Shown here piece after piece: positions 1 through 8,685 of a stretch of 39,411 nucleotides of DNA. This DNA comes from Halobacteriales archaeon QS_1_68_17 (GTDB taxonomy: Archaea > Halobacteriota > Halobacteria > Halobacteriales > Haloarculaceae), in the NCBI GenBank assembly GCA_003021105.1, contig PXRG01000036.1, forward strand, positions 1 through 39,411, given 5' to 3'. The notes under the pieces were generated by a model that saw nothing but the letters and a program-made list of their open reading frames with translations, ran no database searches and was not told the DNA's origin. Within the stretch, counting starts at the first letter, position 1; every line of letters starts with the position of its first letter. Made by a program: the position numbers and the translations under genes.

Positions 1-1
1 G

Positions 2-640
2 CGCCAGCGCCAGAAGATGCAGCGGCTCAGGACCTGGAACGAGCGGTTCCGGACCCGCGACTCGAAGGAGCGCAACCTCAAGCAGGCACTCGGCGAGATC
101 GACCGCATGGCCTCCGCGCTCGGGTTGCCCGAGAACGTCCGGGAGACCGCCTCGGTCATCTACCGCCGCGCGCTCGACGAGAACCTCCTGCCCGGCCGCT
201 CGATCGAGGGCGTCGCCACCGCCGCCCTCTACGCCGCCGCCCGCCAGGCCGGCACCCCCCGCAGCCTCGACGAGATCAACAGCGTCTCCCGCGTCGAGAA
301 AGACGAGATCGCCCGCACCTACCGCTACGTGGTCCGGGAACTCGGCCTGGAGATCCAGCCCGCCGATCCCGCGAGCTACGTTCCCCGGTTCGCCTCCGAC
401 CTCGACCTCTCCGAGGAGGTCGAGCGCCAGGCCCGCGAACTCCTCCGAACCGCCAAGGAACAGGGCGTCCACTCCGGGAAGAGTCCGGTCGGCCTGGCCG
501 CCGCCGCGGTCTACGCCGCCGCCCTCCTCGCCAACGAGAAGGTCACCCAGAGCGAGGTCAGCGAAATCGCCAGCATCTCCGAGGTCACCATCCGCAACCG
601 CTACCACGAACTCCTCGAAGCCGAGGGCGGCGTCCCGTAG
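2..640 (+). CDS. tfb: Transcription initiation factor TFB (TFIIB), 5' truncated by window edge
   Basis: TFB bridges TBP bound at the TATA box and RNA polymerase to start transcription. The frame is open from base 2, so the N-terminal zinc ribbon and most of the B-reader lie outside the window. What is seen is the linker (RTWNERFRTRDSKERN), then two cyclin-like repeats, roughly residues 30-110 and 125-205 of the visible part. Each repeat carries the family pattern, with GRSIEGVATAALYAAARQ in the first and KSPVGLAAAAVYAAALL in the second. It ends with the usual helix-turn-helix-like EVTIRNRYHELLEA. Haloarchaea carry several tfb paralogues; which one this is cannot be told. Confidence 0.95.
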   Translation, partial: RQRQKMQRLRTWNERFRTRDSKERNLKQALGEIDRMASALGLPENVRETASVIYRRALDENLLPGRSIEGVATAALYAAARQAGTPRSLDEINSVSRVEKDEIARTYRYVVRELGLEIQPADPASYVPRFASDLDLSEEVERQARELLRTAKEQGVHSGKSPVGLAAAAVYAAALLANEKVTQSEVSEIASISEVTIRNRYHELLEAEGGVP

Positions 641-676
641 CGTAACGGCAAAGCACCCCCGCTCCGACCGGCGGGT

Positions 677-1153
677 ATGGAGACGACACGTCACTTCGTC
701 GCCACGGTCTACGTCGTCCACGACGGGGCGACTGTGCTCCACGAACACGACAAACTCGCCATGTGGCTCCCGCCGGGCGGCCACATCGACAGGGACGAGG
801 TCCCACATCGCGCTGCGCTCCGGGAAGTCCGGGAGGAACTCGGCCTGGACGTCCGGCTGGTGGCCCCGACCGACGATGTCGAGTCACCGACCGTCACGAG
901 CATCCCGCAGCCACAACATTTCCTCCTGGAAGACATCAACGTCTGCGACGGCGCCGTCGGCCACCAGCACGTCGATTTCGTCTTCTACGGCGAGGCCCCC
1001 CACCGCCGGATCGACCCCGCGGACGGCGAAGCCCCCGCGGACGCCTGGGAGTGGTTCACGCCGGCCGACCTCGCGGCCGAGACGGACCGGTTCGAACCCG
1101 ACGTGGTCGAAATCGGCCGGCAGGCCGTCGAGGCCGTCGAGGCGACGGCCTGA
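677..1153 (+). CDS. NUDIX hydrolase
   Basis: Hydrolyses a nucleoside diphosphate linked to another moiety; the substrate is unknown. The Nudix box is complete at about residues 34-56: GHIDRDE, seven residues, then REVREELGL, matching GX5EX7REUXEEXGU, so catalytic and metal-binding glutamates are present. At 158 aa it is a single-domain protein of normal length. It begins with ATG shortly after the tfb stop, with a 36-nt gap, so it could be co-transcribed or have its own promoter. There is no signal peptide, so it is cytoplasmic. It may act as a housecleaning pyrophosphatase, but that is inference. Confidence 0.88.
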   Translation: METTRHFVATVYVVHDGATVLHEHDKLAMWLPPGGHIDRDEVPHRAALREVREELGLDVRLVAPTDDVESPTVTSIPQPQHFLLEDINVCDGAVGHQHVDFVFYGEAPHRRIDPADGEAPADAWEWFTPADLAAETDRFEPDVVEIGRQAVEAVEATA

Positions 1154-1255
1154 CGAAGCCGCGAGGGAGTAGAAGAGAGCGACTGACAAGCGAGAGATGC
1201 CGAAACCGAAAAAGTCCGGCGTGACCCGGGAGACGAGAGCCGCGGCCTCGACTCA

Positions 1256-1364
1256 TAGTGATTGTTGCGATTATTTTCGTGACCACGTCACGTGAACGGT
1301 TGGTTCGCGGGCTGAAGCCCACGAATTGTGACTTCTCGGTGGTAAAGAGTCCCAACAATCACTG
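1256..1364. mobile_element. MITE-like element, family 1, copy 1
   Basis: A 109-bp non-coding element with terminal inverted repeats (TAGTGATTGTTG at the left, CAACAATCACTG at the right), flanked by a 3-bp direct repeat TCA at 1253-1255 and 1365-1367. It holds two internal hairpins: CGTGAC-CAC-GTCACG and GGGCT-GA-AGCCC. It is nearly identical to the copy at 19979-20087 (three differences seen). The right-hand TCA is also the TGA stop codon of the asparagine synthetase gene on the minus strand. No transposase is present, so it would need one in trans. TNA duplications are known for some IS5-family groups; assignment to that family is inference. Confidence 0.85.
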
Positions 1365-2531
1365 TCAGAGCAGGGATTCGACGTACTTCGTCACGTGGTC
1401 GCCCATCCGTCGTTTAAAGCCGGCCTGCCTGGCGAGGCGGTCGAGTTCCCGGGCCACGAGGCTGCCGTACTGGAGCGCCTTCTTCTCCCTGCCGGCCACC
1501 GCGTCGGGGAGCCACGCCGCGACGGCCCGCCGGAGCGCGTGTTTCCGCTCGCCGTCGGGAGTGACGAGCAGTTCGCCGGGCAGTTCGAGCGCCGTCCGGA
1601 CCACGCGGTCGTGGAGGTACGGGACGACCGGTTCCACGCCCGCGCGACGGAGCGCGAGGACGTCCCGCTCTAGCTGGTCGGGGAGCGTGGCGATCACCTC
1701 CCGCGTGGCCCCGCGGACGGTGGTCGCGTCCACGCGCTGGTCCGTCGGCGCGCCGGCGACCTTCGCGTAGCCGCCGAACAGTTCGTCCGCGCCCTGGCCC
1801 AGCAATAGCCGGTCGAAGCCGTCCGCCGTCGCCCGGCTGGCGGTGAGATACAGCGGCAGCGCGATCTGAACGTCCATTGCGTTCGTGCGACCGGTCGCGG
1901 CCGCCACGGCCGGCACGGCCGATTCGAGGTCCCCGTGGGAGAGTTCGACCGTCCGCAGCGAGCGGCCGAGGCGGTCGGCGGCCGTCCGGGCTGCGTCGAG
2001 GTCGTGGCTCCCCGGGAACCCCGCGGCGTAAAGCGGTGCGTCGACCAGTGCCGCCAGCGCCGCCGAGTCGACGCCCCCCGAGAACGCCACCGCGAGGCCG
2101 TCGGCGTCGATGCCCTCGACGGTATTTCTCACGGCAGTCCGCACGGCCGTCACCGCGTCCTCGACCGGTGCGACCGGCTCCGGGTCGGGCAGATTCCACG
2201 CCTGCCAGTCACCGCTACCGCAACCGTCACCCTCACCGTCACCGGCACCGTCCCCGTACTCGTGTCCGTCGTCCTCGGCGTCCCCGTTCTTCCCGTCCGG
2301 ATCGATCGGCCGGAAGTGGCCCGCAGGGAGGCGGTGGGGGTCGTCGAGGTCGGCGGGATCGAAGCTCCACCTCGCGGGGTCGTCGGTCGCCGAGAAGAGG
2401 GGCTGCCGGCCGAGCACGTCCCGGACGAGTCGCCCGTCGAGTTCGCCCGCGAAGCCCGGCGTTCCAGGGAGCGGATCACCGGCGTCGAGCGCCGCCCGGA
2501 CCGTCGCGGCGTCGGCCCCCCGGAGCGTCAT
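1365..2531 (-). CDS. Asparagine synthetase-like protein lacking the glutaminase domain
   Basis: ATP-dependent amidation module of the asparagine synthetase B family. The PP-loop SGGVDS that binds ATP is at about residues 151-156, and LLLGQGADELFGGY, typical of the synthetase active site, is at about 242-255. The N-terminal Cys2 nucleophile of class II glutaminases is absent. Residues 25-75 (GELDGRLVRDVLGRQPLFS) resemble only the tail of that domain, so ammonia or a partner must supply nitrogen. Residues 81-108 form a Gly/Asp/Glu/His-rich linker. The start at 2531 is chosen because its ATG overlaps the upstream TGA as ATGA. The stop codon sits in the target duplication of a MITE. The substrate may be something other than aspartate. 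Confidence 0.85.
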   Translation of the reverse strand: MTLRGADAATVRAALDAGDPLPGTPGFAGELDGRLVRDVLGRQPLFSATDDPARWSFDPADLDDPHRLPAGHFRPIDPDGKNGDAEDDGHEYGDGAGDGEGDGCGSGDWQAWNLPDPEPVAPVEDAVTAVRTAVRNTVEGIDADGLAVAFSGGVDSAALAALVDAPLYAAGFPGSHDLDAARTAADRLGRSLRTVELSHGDLESAVPAVAAATGRTNAMDVQIALPLYLTASRATADGFDRLLLGQGADELFGGYAKVAGAPTDQRVDATTVRGATREVIATLPDQLERDVLALRRAGVEPVVPYLHDRVVRTALELPGELLVTPDGERKHALRRAVAAWLPDAVAGREKKALQYGSLVARELDRLARQAGFKRRMGDHVTKYVESLL

Positions 2532-3214
2532 CGAAACAGCTGGACGAGCCGGTTTTTCATCCGGCGTCGAGCGCCGCCGGCGGCCTGCCGGAAGCTGATC
2601 CGCCAGGGCGTGCGCCGCCCCTCGACGGTCGTCTTCCCCGTCCGGATGGCGTCGAGGATCGCCGGGACGGTACACTCGTCCGTGCCGACCCGCGTGATCG
2701 CCCGCCCGACCATCTCGCAGATGTGGGCGTCGCTCCCGGCGGTCATGGGCAGGCCGCGACTCCGGGCGAACCGCTCTGCCTGCCGGTTCGCCCGGCCGGT
2801 CAGCAGCCGGGAGTTGTACACCTCGATGGCGTCGGCGGTCGCCAGTTCCTCGCGGGTGATGTTCGCAATCACGCCGCTCCGGGATTCCTGGAACGGGTGG
2901 GGGATCACCGCGATTCCCCCCTGCGCGCGGATGCGGTCGAGCGTTTCGCCGAACGGCAGGCCGGCGGGGACCGCCTCCCGGACGCCCAGCGCGAGCACGT
3001 GCCCCGCCTCGCTGGTGACCTCCATCCCTGGAATCCCGGTGAGGCCGTACTCCGGCGCGAGGTCGACGGCCGCGAGGCTGGCGGATATCTCGTCGTGGTC
3101 GGTCACGGCCAGCGCGTCCAGCCCGACCGTCGCCGCCCGCTCTAACAGGCGCTCGACCGGGTCGCGGCCGTCGTAGGACAGCGACGAGTGGGTGTGTAAC
3201 TCGACCGATAGCAC
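2528..3214 (-). CDS. PHP-domain metal-dependent phosphoesterase
   Basis: A PHP-family phosphoesterase of 228 aa. Metal-binding motifs appear in order: HTHSSLSYDG near the N-terminus, TDHDE, GMEVTSEAGHVLALG, IPHPF and GSDAH. Such proteins hydrolyse phosphomonoesters or nucleoside bisphosphates (TrpH/YciV-like) or histidinol phosphate; the substrate is not decided here. The GTG start at 3214 places the first HTH motif where the family has it, a few residues from the N-terminus. It is the first gene of a two-gene operon: its TGA overlaps the ATG of the asparagine synthetase-like gene. The pairing suggests a shared pathway, but none can be named. Confidence 0.85.
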   Translation of the reverse strand: MLSVELHTHSSLSYDGRDPVERLLERAATVGLDALAVTDHDEISASLAAVDLAPEYGLTGIPGMEVTSEAGHVLALGVREAVPAGLPFGETLDRIRAQGGIAVIPHPFQESRSGVIANITREELATADAIEVYNSRLLTGRANRQAERFARSRGLPMTAGSDAHICEMVGRAITRVGTDECTVPAILDAIRTGKTTVEGRRTPWRISFRQAAGGARRRMKNRLVQLFR

Positions 3215-3275
3215 ACCCGGGGGTTGCGAGGGTAACGGCAAAAACGCCCCGGTACGGCCGCGCCCCCGAGGCCGT

Positions 3276-3530
3276 TCAGCAGCAGTAGATGAACGGGTAG
3301 AGCGGGCCGACGCGATCGCCTGCCCCGAGTTCCGTGTCCAGACCGTCGAGATTCTCGTTGAAGACGCCGTTGATCGTGACCCTGGCGTAGGCCCGCGTCT
3401 GCTCGCCCTCGGGGTTTTTGTCCCAGGTCCGAGGAGGCCACGGCGACGGTCGTCTGGCGGCTCCGCGAGTGATCGACGGCTCCCCGGAGACAATTGCCGT
3501 GAGAAGGACGATCGACGGCACCGCGGCCAT
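3276..3530 (-). pseudogene. Degraded MoaD/SAMP (ubiquitin-like) remnant
   Basis: The last ~50 codons read TRAYARVTINGVFNENLDGL, then DTELGAGDRV, then GPLYPFIYCC. The spacing resembles the C-terminal half of MoaD/SAMP beta-grasp proteins (NG, LDT-L, GD-V, P), but the expected final Gly-Gly is Cys-Cys (TGC TGC before TGA). The first 35 codons from the ATG at 3530 look non-coding. A stretch TADLLAWLPAEYG, like the middle of MoaD, lies in another frame at about 3530-3570 and overlaps the helicase stop. I read this as a frameshifted, truncated gene; a real 84-aa protein of unknown role remains possible. Confidence 0.4.
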
Positions 3531-3556
3531 ACTCCGCGGGGAGCCACGCCAGGAGG

Positions 3557-6097
3557 TCAGCCGTCGTCGAGCCGGTCGAGCACGGCGTCGAGGATACCGA
3601 CGGTCGCGGGCGCGTGGAGCGGTTCGTTCCGGTTGCCACACTGGTGGTCCATCAGGCAACTCGGACAGCCCTGGACACCGCAGTCGCAGGCCGCCACGCG
3701 CTCGCGGGTCCGGCGTGCGACCGCGCTCGCGTGCCCGAAGATCGACCGCGCGAAGCCGACGCCGCCGTCGACGGCGTCGTGGACGAACCACGTCGGCCCG
3801 CCGGTCGCCGGGTGCGAGAGCGTACTCAGCCCGCCGAGGTCGGACTTCGAGAGGTGCAACTCCAGGGGCGCGAGTTTGATCATCGCGTGTTCGGCCCCGT
3901 GGAGGCCGCCGAGGAAGGTGTACTCCCGCTCGCCGAGCGGCGCGTCCGCCGCGAGCAGGTCCTCGCCCGGGATACCGTCGAGGACTCGCTCGCCGAGTTC
4001 CGGGGGCGTCCGGACCCAGGTGACGCCCGTCCGCAGGTCGACCGGCGGCACCTCCAGGGGCCGGGGACCGCCGACCAGGTCGCCGCTCCCGATTTCGTGG
4101 CGGGTGTAGGCGTCGTAGTGGACGTTGACCGTCCCCATCCCCCACCCGAGCCGGTAGCCGCCGCCCAGATCGACCACCTCCCGCCGGTCGAGGTCGGTCA
4201 CCTCCTTCGTGTGCTGGGTGCGGGTGTACTCGTTCGTCGAGACCCGCTGGAGTTCGACGTAGGGGTTCGGGGTGTCCTCCCGGAGCGCGACCGCCTCGTA
4301 CTGGACGCCGTCGTGGAGGACGAGCGCGCCCGGGTGGAAGTCGCGGTAGGCCCGCCCGCGGGCGAGGTCGGCGATGTCGATCTCGCCGTCGCCCCGGAGG
4401 CGGACCTCGAACCGCTCGCCGGTCGTGGCGTACATGTCCACGTCGGCCTCCGGGCGCGGCGGGCCCGCATATTGGACGCCGCGGTCGAGGTCGCCGACGA
4501 GTTTGCCGGCGTCCTTCCACATCCCCACGGCGGCGTCCAGCCGCCCTTCGTCGGGTGGGTTCCCGCGGCCGTCACTGGGCAGACGCCCCTGGGCGGGTCG
4601 GTCCTGTACGCTCTGCGGGTCGCCGCTCCGGTCGCTACTCCACTCCTCGTTACCGTCGTCGGCCGGCCGGTGCGCGCCGTTCACGTCGAACCACTCGCGG
4701 TCGTCGTCGGTCAGGGGCATCTCGTTTGCCCCACACAGCACGTGCTGTGCGTAGACGACGTTGTTCGAGAGGTCCAGCACCGCGTCCTCGACGTCGTCTT
4801 CGAGCAGGTAGCCGGGATCGTCGAGGACGTACTGGTCGATGGCGTCGCTCCGGGCGACCAGGACGCCCAGCGCGTCGTCGGTGCCCCGGCCGGCGCGGCC
4901 GAGTTGCTGCCAGAACGACTGCCGGGAGCCCGGGTAGCCCGCGAGGACGGCCGCGTCGACCGATCCCACGTCGATGCCCAACTCGAGCGCGTTGGTCGTG
5001 ACCACGCCGTCAAGGGTGCCGCTCTTCAGGCCGTGTTCGGTACCGCGGCGGGTCTCTTTGCCGTGGCCGGCGTGGTACGGCCGGACGGACAGGTAGCCGT
5101 CCGTCGGGTGCCGGCCGGCCGCTCTCTCGGCCTGCTTGGCGGTCACCTCCGCGCCCTGGCGGCTCCGGACGAAAGTGAGCGTCCGGACGCCGGACAGCCC
5201 CAGGTGTGCCAGCAGGTCCGCGGCCTCGGCGTTGGCGCTCCGTCCGGCCTCGGCGGCCGCGAGCGGGTCGTCACCGCCGGAACCCCCGTCGCCGGCCGGC
5301 GGGTCCCAGAAGACGATCTCGCGTGCCCCGCGTGGACTGGTGTCCTCGTCGACGAGCGCGAACGGCCGGCCGGTCAGCCGTTCGGCGTGTTCGACGGGGT
5401 TGCCGACGGTGGCCGACGAGCACACCAGCTGGGGATCGCTCCCGTACCGGTCGAGCACCCGCAACAGCCGGCGGAGGATCCAGGCAACGTGCATCCCCTG
5501 GACGCCGGTGTAGGCGTGGGCCTCGTCGACGACCACGAGTTCGCAGTCGGCGAACGTCGATCGCCAACGGTGGTGGTGTGGCAGGTAGACGTTCAGGCCG
5601 GCGAAGTTCGTGACGACGACGTCCGCCCGGTCACGGATCGCCCGCTTGCGGTCGGCCGGCGTGTCGCCGTCGTACTTCTCGACGAGGACGTCGAGACCGA
5701 GGTCGTCGTAGAGGTCGTTGAGTTCGGTCACCTGGTCGCCGCTCAGCGCCTTCGTCGGGTAGGTAAACAGCGCGGTTGCGCCGGGCCGGCGGCGCTGCAG
5801 CCAGGCGAAGTAGAGCCCGTAGATGTAGGTCTTCCCCGAGGCGGTCGCCGTCGAGACGGCCACGTTCGCCCCGTCCTGGAGCGCGGCGATCGCCTCGGCC
5901 TGGTGTTCGTAGAGCCCGTCGAACGGGACGTCGAGGTCCGGGAGCACCGTGGCGGGATCGACCGTCAGCCCCGGTTTTGCGGGCTGTTCGATCCTGTCGA
6001 CGACCTGCCCCTCGTACCCCGGGAGCGTCCGTTCGAGTTCGTCGGCGGTCAGCGGGCGGGAGCCCACGTCCGTCCCGGTGGGCGCGTCCCCGGTCAT
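3557..6097 (-). CDS. mrfA: DEAD/DEAH-box helicase with DUF1998 zinc domain (MrfA-like)
   Basis: A superfamily 2 helicase, 846 aa. Motif I is STATASGKTYIYG (about 80-92), motif II VVVDEAHAYTG, motif III SSATVGNP. The C-terminal helicase domain contains TNALELGIDVGSVDAA and QQLGRAGRG. The DUF1998 domain near the end holds a four-cysteine cluster, CDCGVQGCPSCL. This arrangement matches Bacillus MrfA (YprA), a helicase that works with the exonuclease MrfB in mitomycin C repair; Hrq1 is a relative. The ATG at 6097 overlaps the TGA of the upstream exonuclease gene (ATGA), so the two are translationally coupled. A role in repair of crosslinked or bulky DNA damage is inferred from the pair. Confidence 0.88.
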   Translation of the reverse strand: MTGDAPTGTDVGSRPLTADELERTLPGYEGQVVDRIEQPAKPGLTVDPATVLPDLDVPFDGLYEHQAEAIAALQDGANVAVSTATASGKTYIYGLYFAWLQRRRPGATALFTYPTKALSGDQVTELNDLYDDLGLDVLVEKYDGDTPADRKRAIRDRADVVVTNFAGLNVYLPHHHRWRSTFADCELVVVDEAHAYTGVQGMHVAWILRRLLRVLDRYGSDPQLVCSSATVGNPVEHAERLTGRPFALVDEDTSPRGAREIVFWDPPAGDGGSGGDDPLAAAEAGRSANAEAADLLAHLGLSGVRTLTFVRSRQGAEVTAKQAERAAGRHPTDGYLSVRPYHAGHGKETRRGTEHGLKSGTLDGVVTTNALELGIDVGSVDAAVLAGYPGSRQSFWQQLGRAGRGTDDALGVLVARSDAIDQYVLDDPGYLLEDDVEDAVLDLSNNVVYAQHVLCGANEMPLTDDDREWFDVNGAHRPADDGNEEWSSDRSGDPQSVQDRPAQGRLPSDGRGNPPDEGRLDAAVGMWKDAGKLVGDLDRGVQYAGPPRPEADVDMYATTGERFEVRLRGDGEIDIADLARGRAYRDFHPGALVLHDGVQYEAVALREDTPNPYVELQRVSTNEYTRTQHTKEVTDLDRREVVDLGGGYRLGWGMGTVNVHYDAYTRHEIGSGDLVGGPRPLEVPPVDLRTGVTWVRTPPELGERVLDGIPGEDLLAADAPLGEREYTFLGGLHGAEHAMIKLAPLELHLSKSDLGGLSTLSHPATGGPTWFVHDAVDGGVGFARSIFGHASAVARRTRERVAACDCGVQGCPSCLMDHQCGNRNEPLHAPATVGILDAVLDRLDDG

Positions 6098-7557
6098 GAG
6101 AAGTCGGTGAGCCGTCCCTGCATCGACCCGGCGTCGGACCCGCCGCCCGTCCCGCGGTCGTGGGCCGTCGGGTCCGCCCGCGCCAGCGCGTCGTAGACGC
6201 GGGCCAGCGCACGCGCGTCGTCCTCGCAGTACTCGACGTGTCTGTCCCAGTCGAGTTCGGCCTCGGCCGTCCGCTCCCGGCACCACCGCCGGTACCTGCG
6301 CGCGACGGCCGCCCCGGTCAGGCCGGTGTCGTCGCCGTCCCACCCGAGCGCGGCCGCCACGTCCGAGAGGCCGTTGGTCCGTCCCGGAAGGGCGGCGTGG
6401 CCGTCCCTGGCCCAGGCCAGCGGGTCGAACGTCGGCGCGGTCGTCCAGTGGTCCAGCAGTTCGGGGCAGTGTTCGGCGGCGTGGCGTTCGATCACCGGGA
6501 AGTCGAACTCCCGGCCGTTGTACGCCACCACCGGCCGCCCGGCGGCGTGTTCCGCGTACCACGAGAGAAACGACTCGACCGCGAACCCGTCGGCGTCGGG
6601 GTCGCGCTGGAGAAACGGCCGGAACCGCCCGTCGCCGGCCGTGGCCTGCCCGTCCCGGCGCGACCGGTCGAGGACGCCCACGAGCCACACCGCGGTCGGC
6701 GTCAGCCCGTCGGTCTCGACGTCGAGAAAGATCGGTTCGGCGTCCGGGTCCGGGAACCCCTCGTGGTCGGAGACGACGACCCGGCCCTCCGCGATGGCGG
6801 TCGCGTGGTCGGCGATTTCCTCGGCCCGCCCGCGGCCGACGCCGTCGACCGCCCGGAGGTCAGGGACACCCATCGCCGCCACGTCATCCGGTTCGCTTGC
6901 GCCACGCTCCCGGAGGCGGGCGGCCGTCGTCGCGCCGACGCCGGCGATCGCGCGCAGGCCGAGCCTGGTCTCGCGGATCGACCGGGTACAGACCGTGCCG
7001 TCCGGGGACAAAGACAGCGTCGCCACCTCGCTTTCCGGCGTGCCGCCGCCGACGACGCGCATCCCGTCCCACCGTCGCCGGTAACTCGGCGGGGCCGTGA
7101 CCGCGACGTGGGTGTACGATCCGTCCAGCGCTCCGGGGTCGAGGGCGTCCAGGTACGCCTCGCGCCCGTCGAGCCGGGCCGCCAGTTCCGTCGGCTCGAC
7201 GGCGACCTCCAGCAGGTCCGAGACCACGTACGTCTCCGTCGCCGGGTCGACGGTCCCCTCGTGTTCGAGGACGGCCACGCCGGCGAGCTGGTCGTGCGAG
7301 GCCGGGACGACGACGTCGACCCCGCCGGCGTCTATCACCCGCGGCAGGCCCCGGTTCGCGAGGTACGGCGGCGGATTGGGCGCGAGCACCTCGACGTCGG
7401 CGAGCGGTCCGGCCTGGGTCGCCCGCGTGGCCTCGCCCGCGGCGGCGTCTGTCAGCACGACCGCGTCCGGATCGAAGTACGCGAGACAGTCGGCCACCTG
7501 ACGGGGGGCCAGCCGATCGAGGTGGGCCGCGGAGAGAGCGGTCAGACGGGCGGACAC
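6094..7557 (-). CDS. mrfB: RNase H-like (DEDD) exonuclease with HhH motifs (MrfB-like)
   Basis: About 487 aa. The N-terminal ~200 residues are unrecognised. They are followed by two helix-hairpin-helix-like segments (IAGVGATTAARLRERG and LRAVDGVGRGRAEEIADHA) that should bind DNA. A DEDD exonuclease domain follows with FLDVETDGL, VVAYNGREFDFPVIERH and VEYCEDDARALARVYD. It is the partner of the downstream helicase; the overlapping ATGA and order resemble the Bacillus yprA-yprB (mrfAB) pair. The start is uncertain. I chose GTG at 7557, with a TTTTA-type TATA sequence about 25 nt upstream (near 7580); an ATG at 7638 would add 27 residues. Confidence 0.82.
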   Translation of the reverse strand: MSARLTALSAAHLDRLAPRQVADCLAYFDPDAVVLTDAAAGEATRATQAGPLADVEVLAPNPPPYLANRGLPRVIDAGGVDVVVPASHDQLAGVAVLEHEGTVDPATETYVVSDLLEVAVEPTELAARLDGREAYLDALDPGALDGSYTHVAVTAPPSYRRRWDGMRVVGGGTPESEVATLSLSPDGTVCTRSIRETRLGLRAIAGVGATTAARLRERGASEPDDVAAMGVPDLRAVDGVGRGRAEEIADHATAIAEGRVVVSDHEGFPDPDAEPIFLDVETDGLTPTAVWLVGVLDRSRRDGQATAGDGRFRPFLQRDPDADGFAVESFLSWYAEHAAGRPVVAYNGREFDFPVIERHAAEHCPELLDHWTTAPTFDPLAWARDGHAALPGRTNGLSDVAAALGWDGDDTGLTGAAVARRYRRWCRERTAEAELDWDRHVEYCEDDARALARVYDALARADPTAHDRGTGGGSDAGSMQGRLTDFS

Positions 7558-7692
7558 GACCAGGACTACGCGAGCGGCGAGTAAAAGCTTCCGTCCCGGT
7601 ACTCGCGTCGTGTTGGGGGTTGTCCTCGGCGTCGACACATGAGTAGGGATCGCGGCCGACGTGCTTGTAACAATTAACGAACACTCATGTAG

Positions 7693-8116
7693 AGGCCGGT
7701 CCTTGAGGGACCACGAACCTCTGAGCAGGACACGCCGGACCTGGACCCCCGGTCGATCGCGCGGATTCTCGATTCGCTCGGGGAACTGTTCTACGTCTTC
7801 GACGCGGCCGGCGAGTTCGTTTACTGGAACCGACAGGTGTCCGCGGTGATGGGCGACGATGACGATATCGGGTCGATGGCTCCGACGGACTTTTTCGCCC
7901 CGGGGGACCGCGAGCGGGTCGCGGACGCGATCTCGTCGGTTGCCGGGACCGGCGAACGGACGACGGTGGAGGCCGAGTTACAAACGAAAGACGGCGACGC
8001 GATCCCCTACGAGTTCTCGGGCGTTCTGCTCGCCAGCGAGGACAAACGGGAATGGATCGCGGGAGTCGGCCGCGACATCTCGGAACGGCGGGCCCGCGAG
8101 CGGGACCTCGAACTAA
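7693..8116 (+). pseudogene. PAS-domain fragment, no start and no output domain
   Basis: The frame reads RSIARILDSLGELFYVFDAA, EFVYWNRQVSAV, TDFFAPGDRERVADAI, then EWIAGVGRDISERRARERDL. This is one PAS domain with the usual PAC ending, as found in haloarchaeal sensor kinases and bacterio-opsin-activator-like regulators. No ATG, GTG or TTG precedes the PAS fold in frame (TAG at 7690), and no kinase or HTH domain follows. The same frame stays open into the next genes but with non-coding composition. I read it as the remnant of a longer regulator. A PAS-only protein with an unusual start is less likely. Confidence 0.6.
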
Positions 8117-8158
8117 GCGGGGGAAACGGTTTCCCCGCCCGCCGACGAGTGTCCGATC

Positions 8159-8614
8159 ATGACGCTCTCACCTGGCGACAGCGTCCCGGCGGTCACCGCG
8201 ACGAACCAGCACGGCGAGACGGTCGAACTGTCGTTTGCGGACCCGACGGTGCTGTTTTTCTACCCGAAGGACGACACCCCCGGCTGCACCACCGAGGCCT
8301 GCCAGTTCGACACGGAACTGTCGACGTTCCGCGAGGCGGGCGTCGCCGTATACGGTGTCTCCACCGACGACGTGGAGTCCCACGAGGCGTTCGCGGCCAA
8401 ACACGGCCTGGGGTACGACCTCCTGGCCGACCCGGACGGCGAACTCGTCGCCGCCTTCGACGTGGACGCGTCGGGCGGCCGGGCCGACCGGACGACATAT
8501 GTGCTCGCGGACGGGGAGGTAAAGCGCGTCTACACCGGCGTCCGTCCCGACGGCCACGCCCGCGAGGTCGGCTTGGACCTGTTCGACGACGGCCTGGCGA
8601 AGTTTCCCGACTAG
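8159..8614 (+). CDS. bcp: Peroxiredoxin, Bcp/PrxQ type
   Basis: Thiol peroxidase of 151 aa reducing hydroperoxides in the cytoplasm. FFYPKDDTPGCTTEACQFD carries the peroxidatic Cys (TPGCT) and a second Cys five residues later, the arrangement of atypical 2-Cys PrxQ/Bcp. FYPKDDTPGC and VYGVSTDD are strongly conserved. It starts with ATG just after the PAS remnant; no clear Shine-Dalgarno sequence is seen. The downstream gene is on the same strand after a 71-nt gap. Confidence 0.93.
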   Translation: MTLSPGDSVPAVTATNQHGETVELSFADPTVLFFYPKDDTPGCTTEACQFDTELSTFREAGVAVYGVSTDDVESHEAFAAKHGLGYDLLADPDGELVAAFDVDASGGRADRTTYVLADGEVKRVYTGVRPDGHAREVGLDLFDDGLAKFPD

Positions 8615-8685
8615 CTCGCGCCCGGGCGAGCGTCCGCGAGGCGGCGTGCGCCACGACTAAGAGGGGTGGGGTTCCCATACGGGTG

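Noticed and set aside
3614..6196. An 860-codon open frame on the plus strand opposite the helicase gene
   Set aside because: It is the antisense shadow of the MrfA-like gene; the high G+C makes long open frames common. No domain is recognisable in it.
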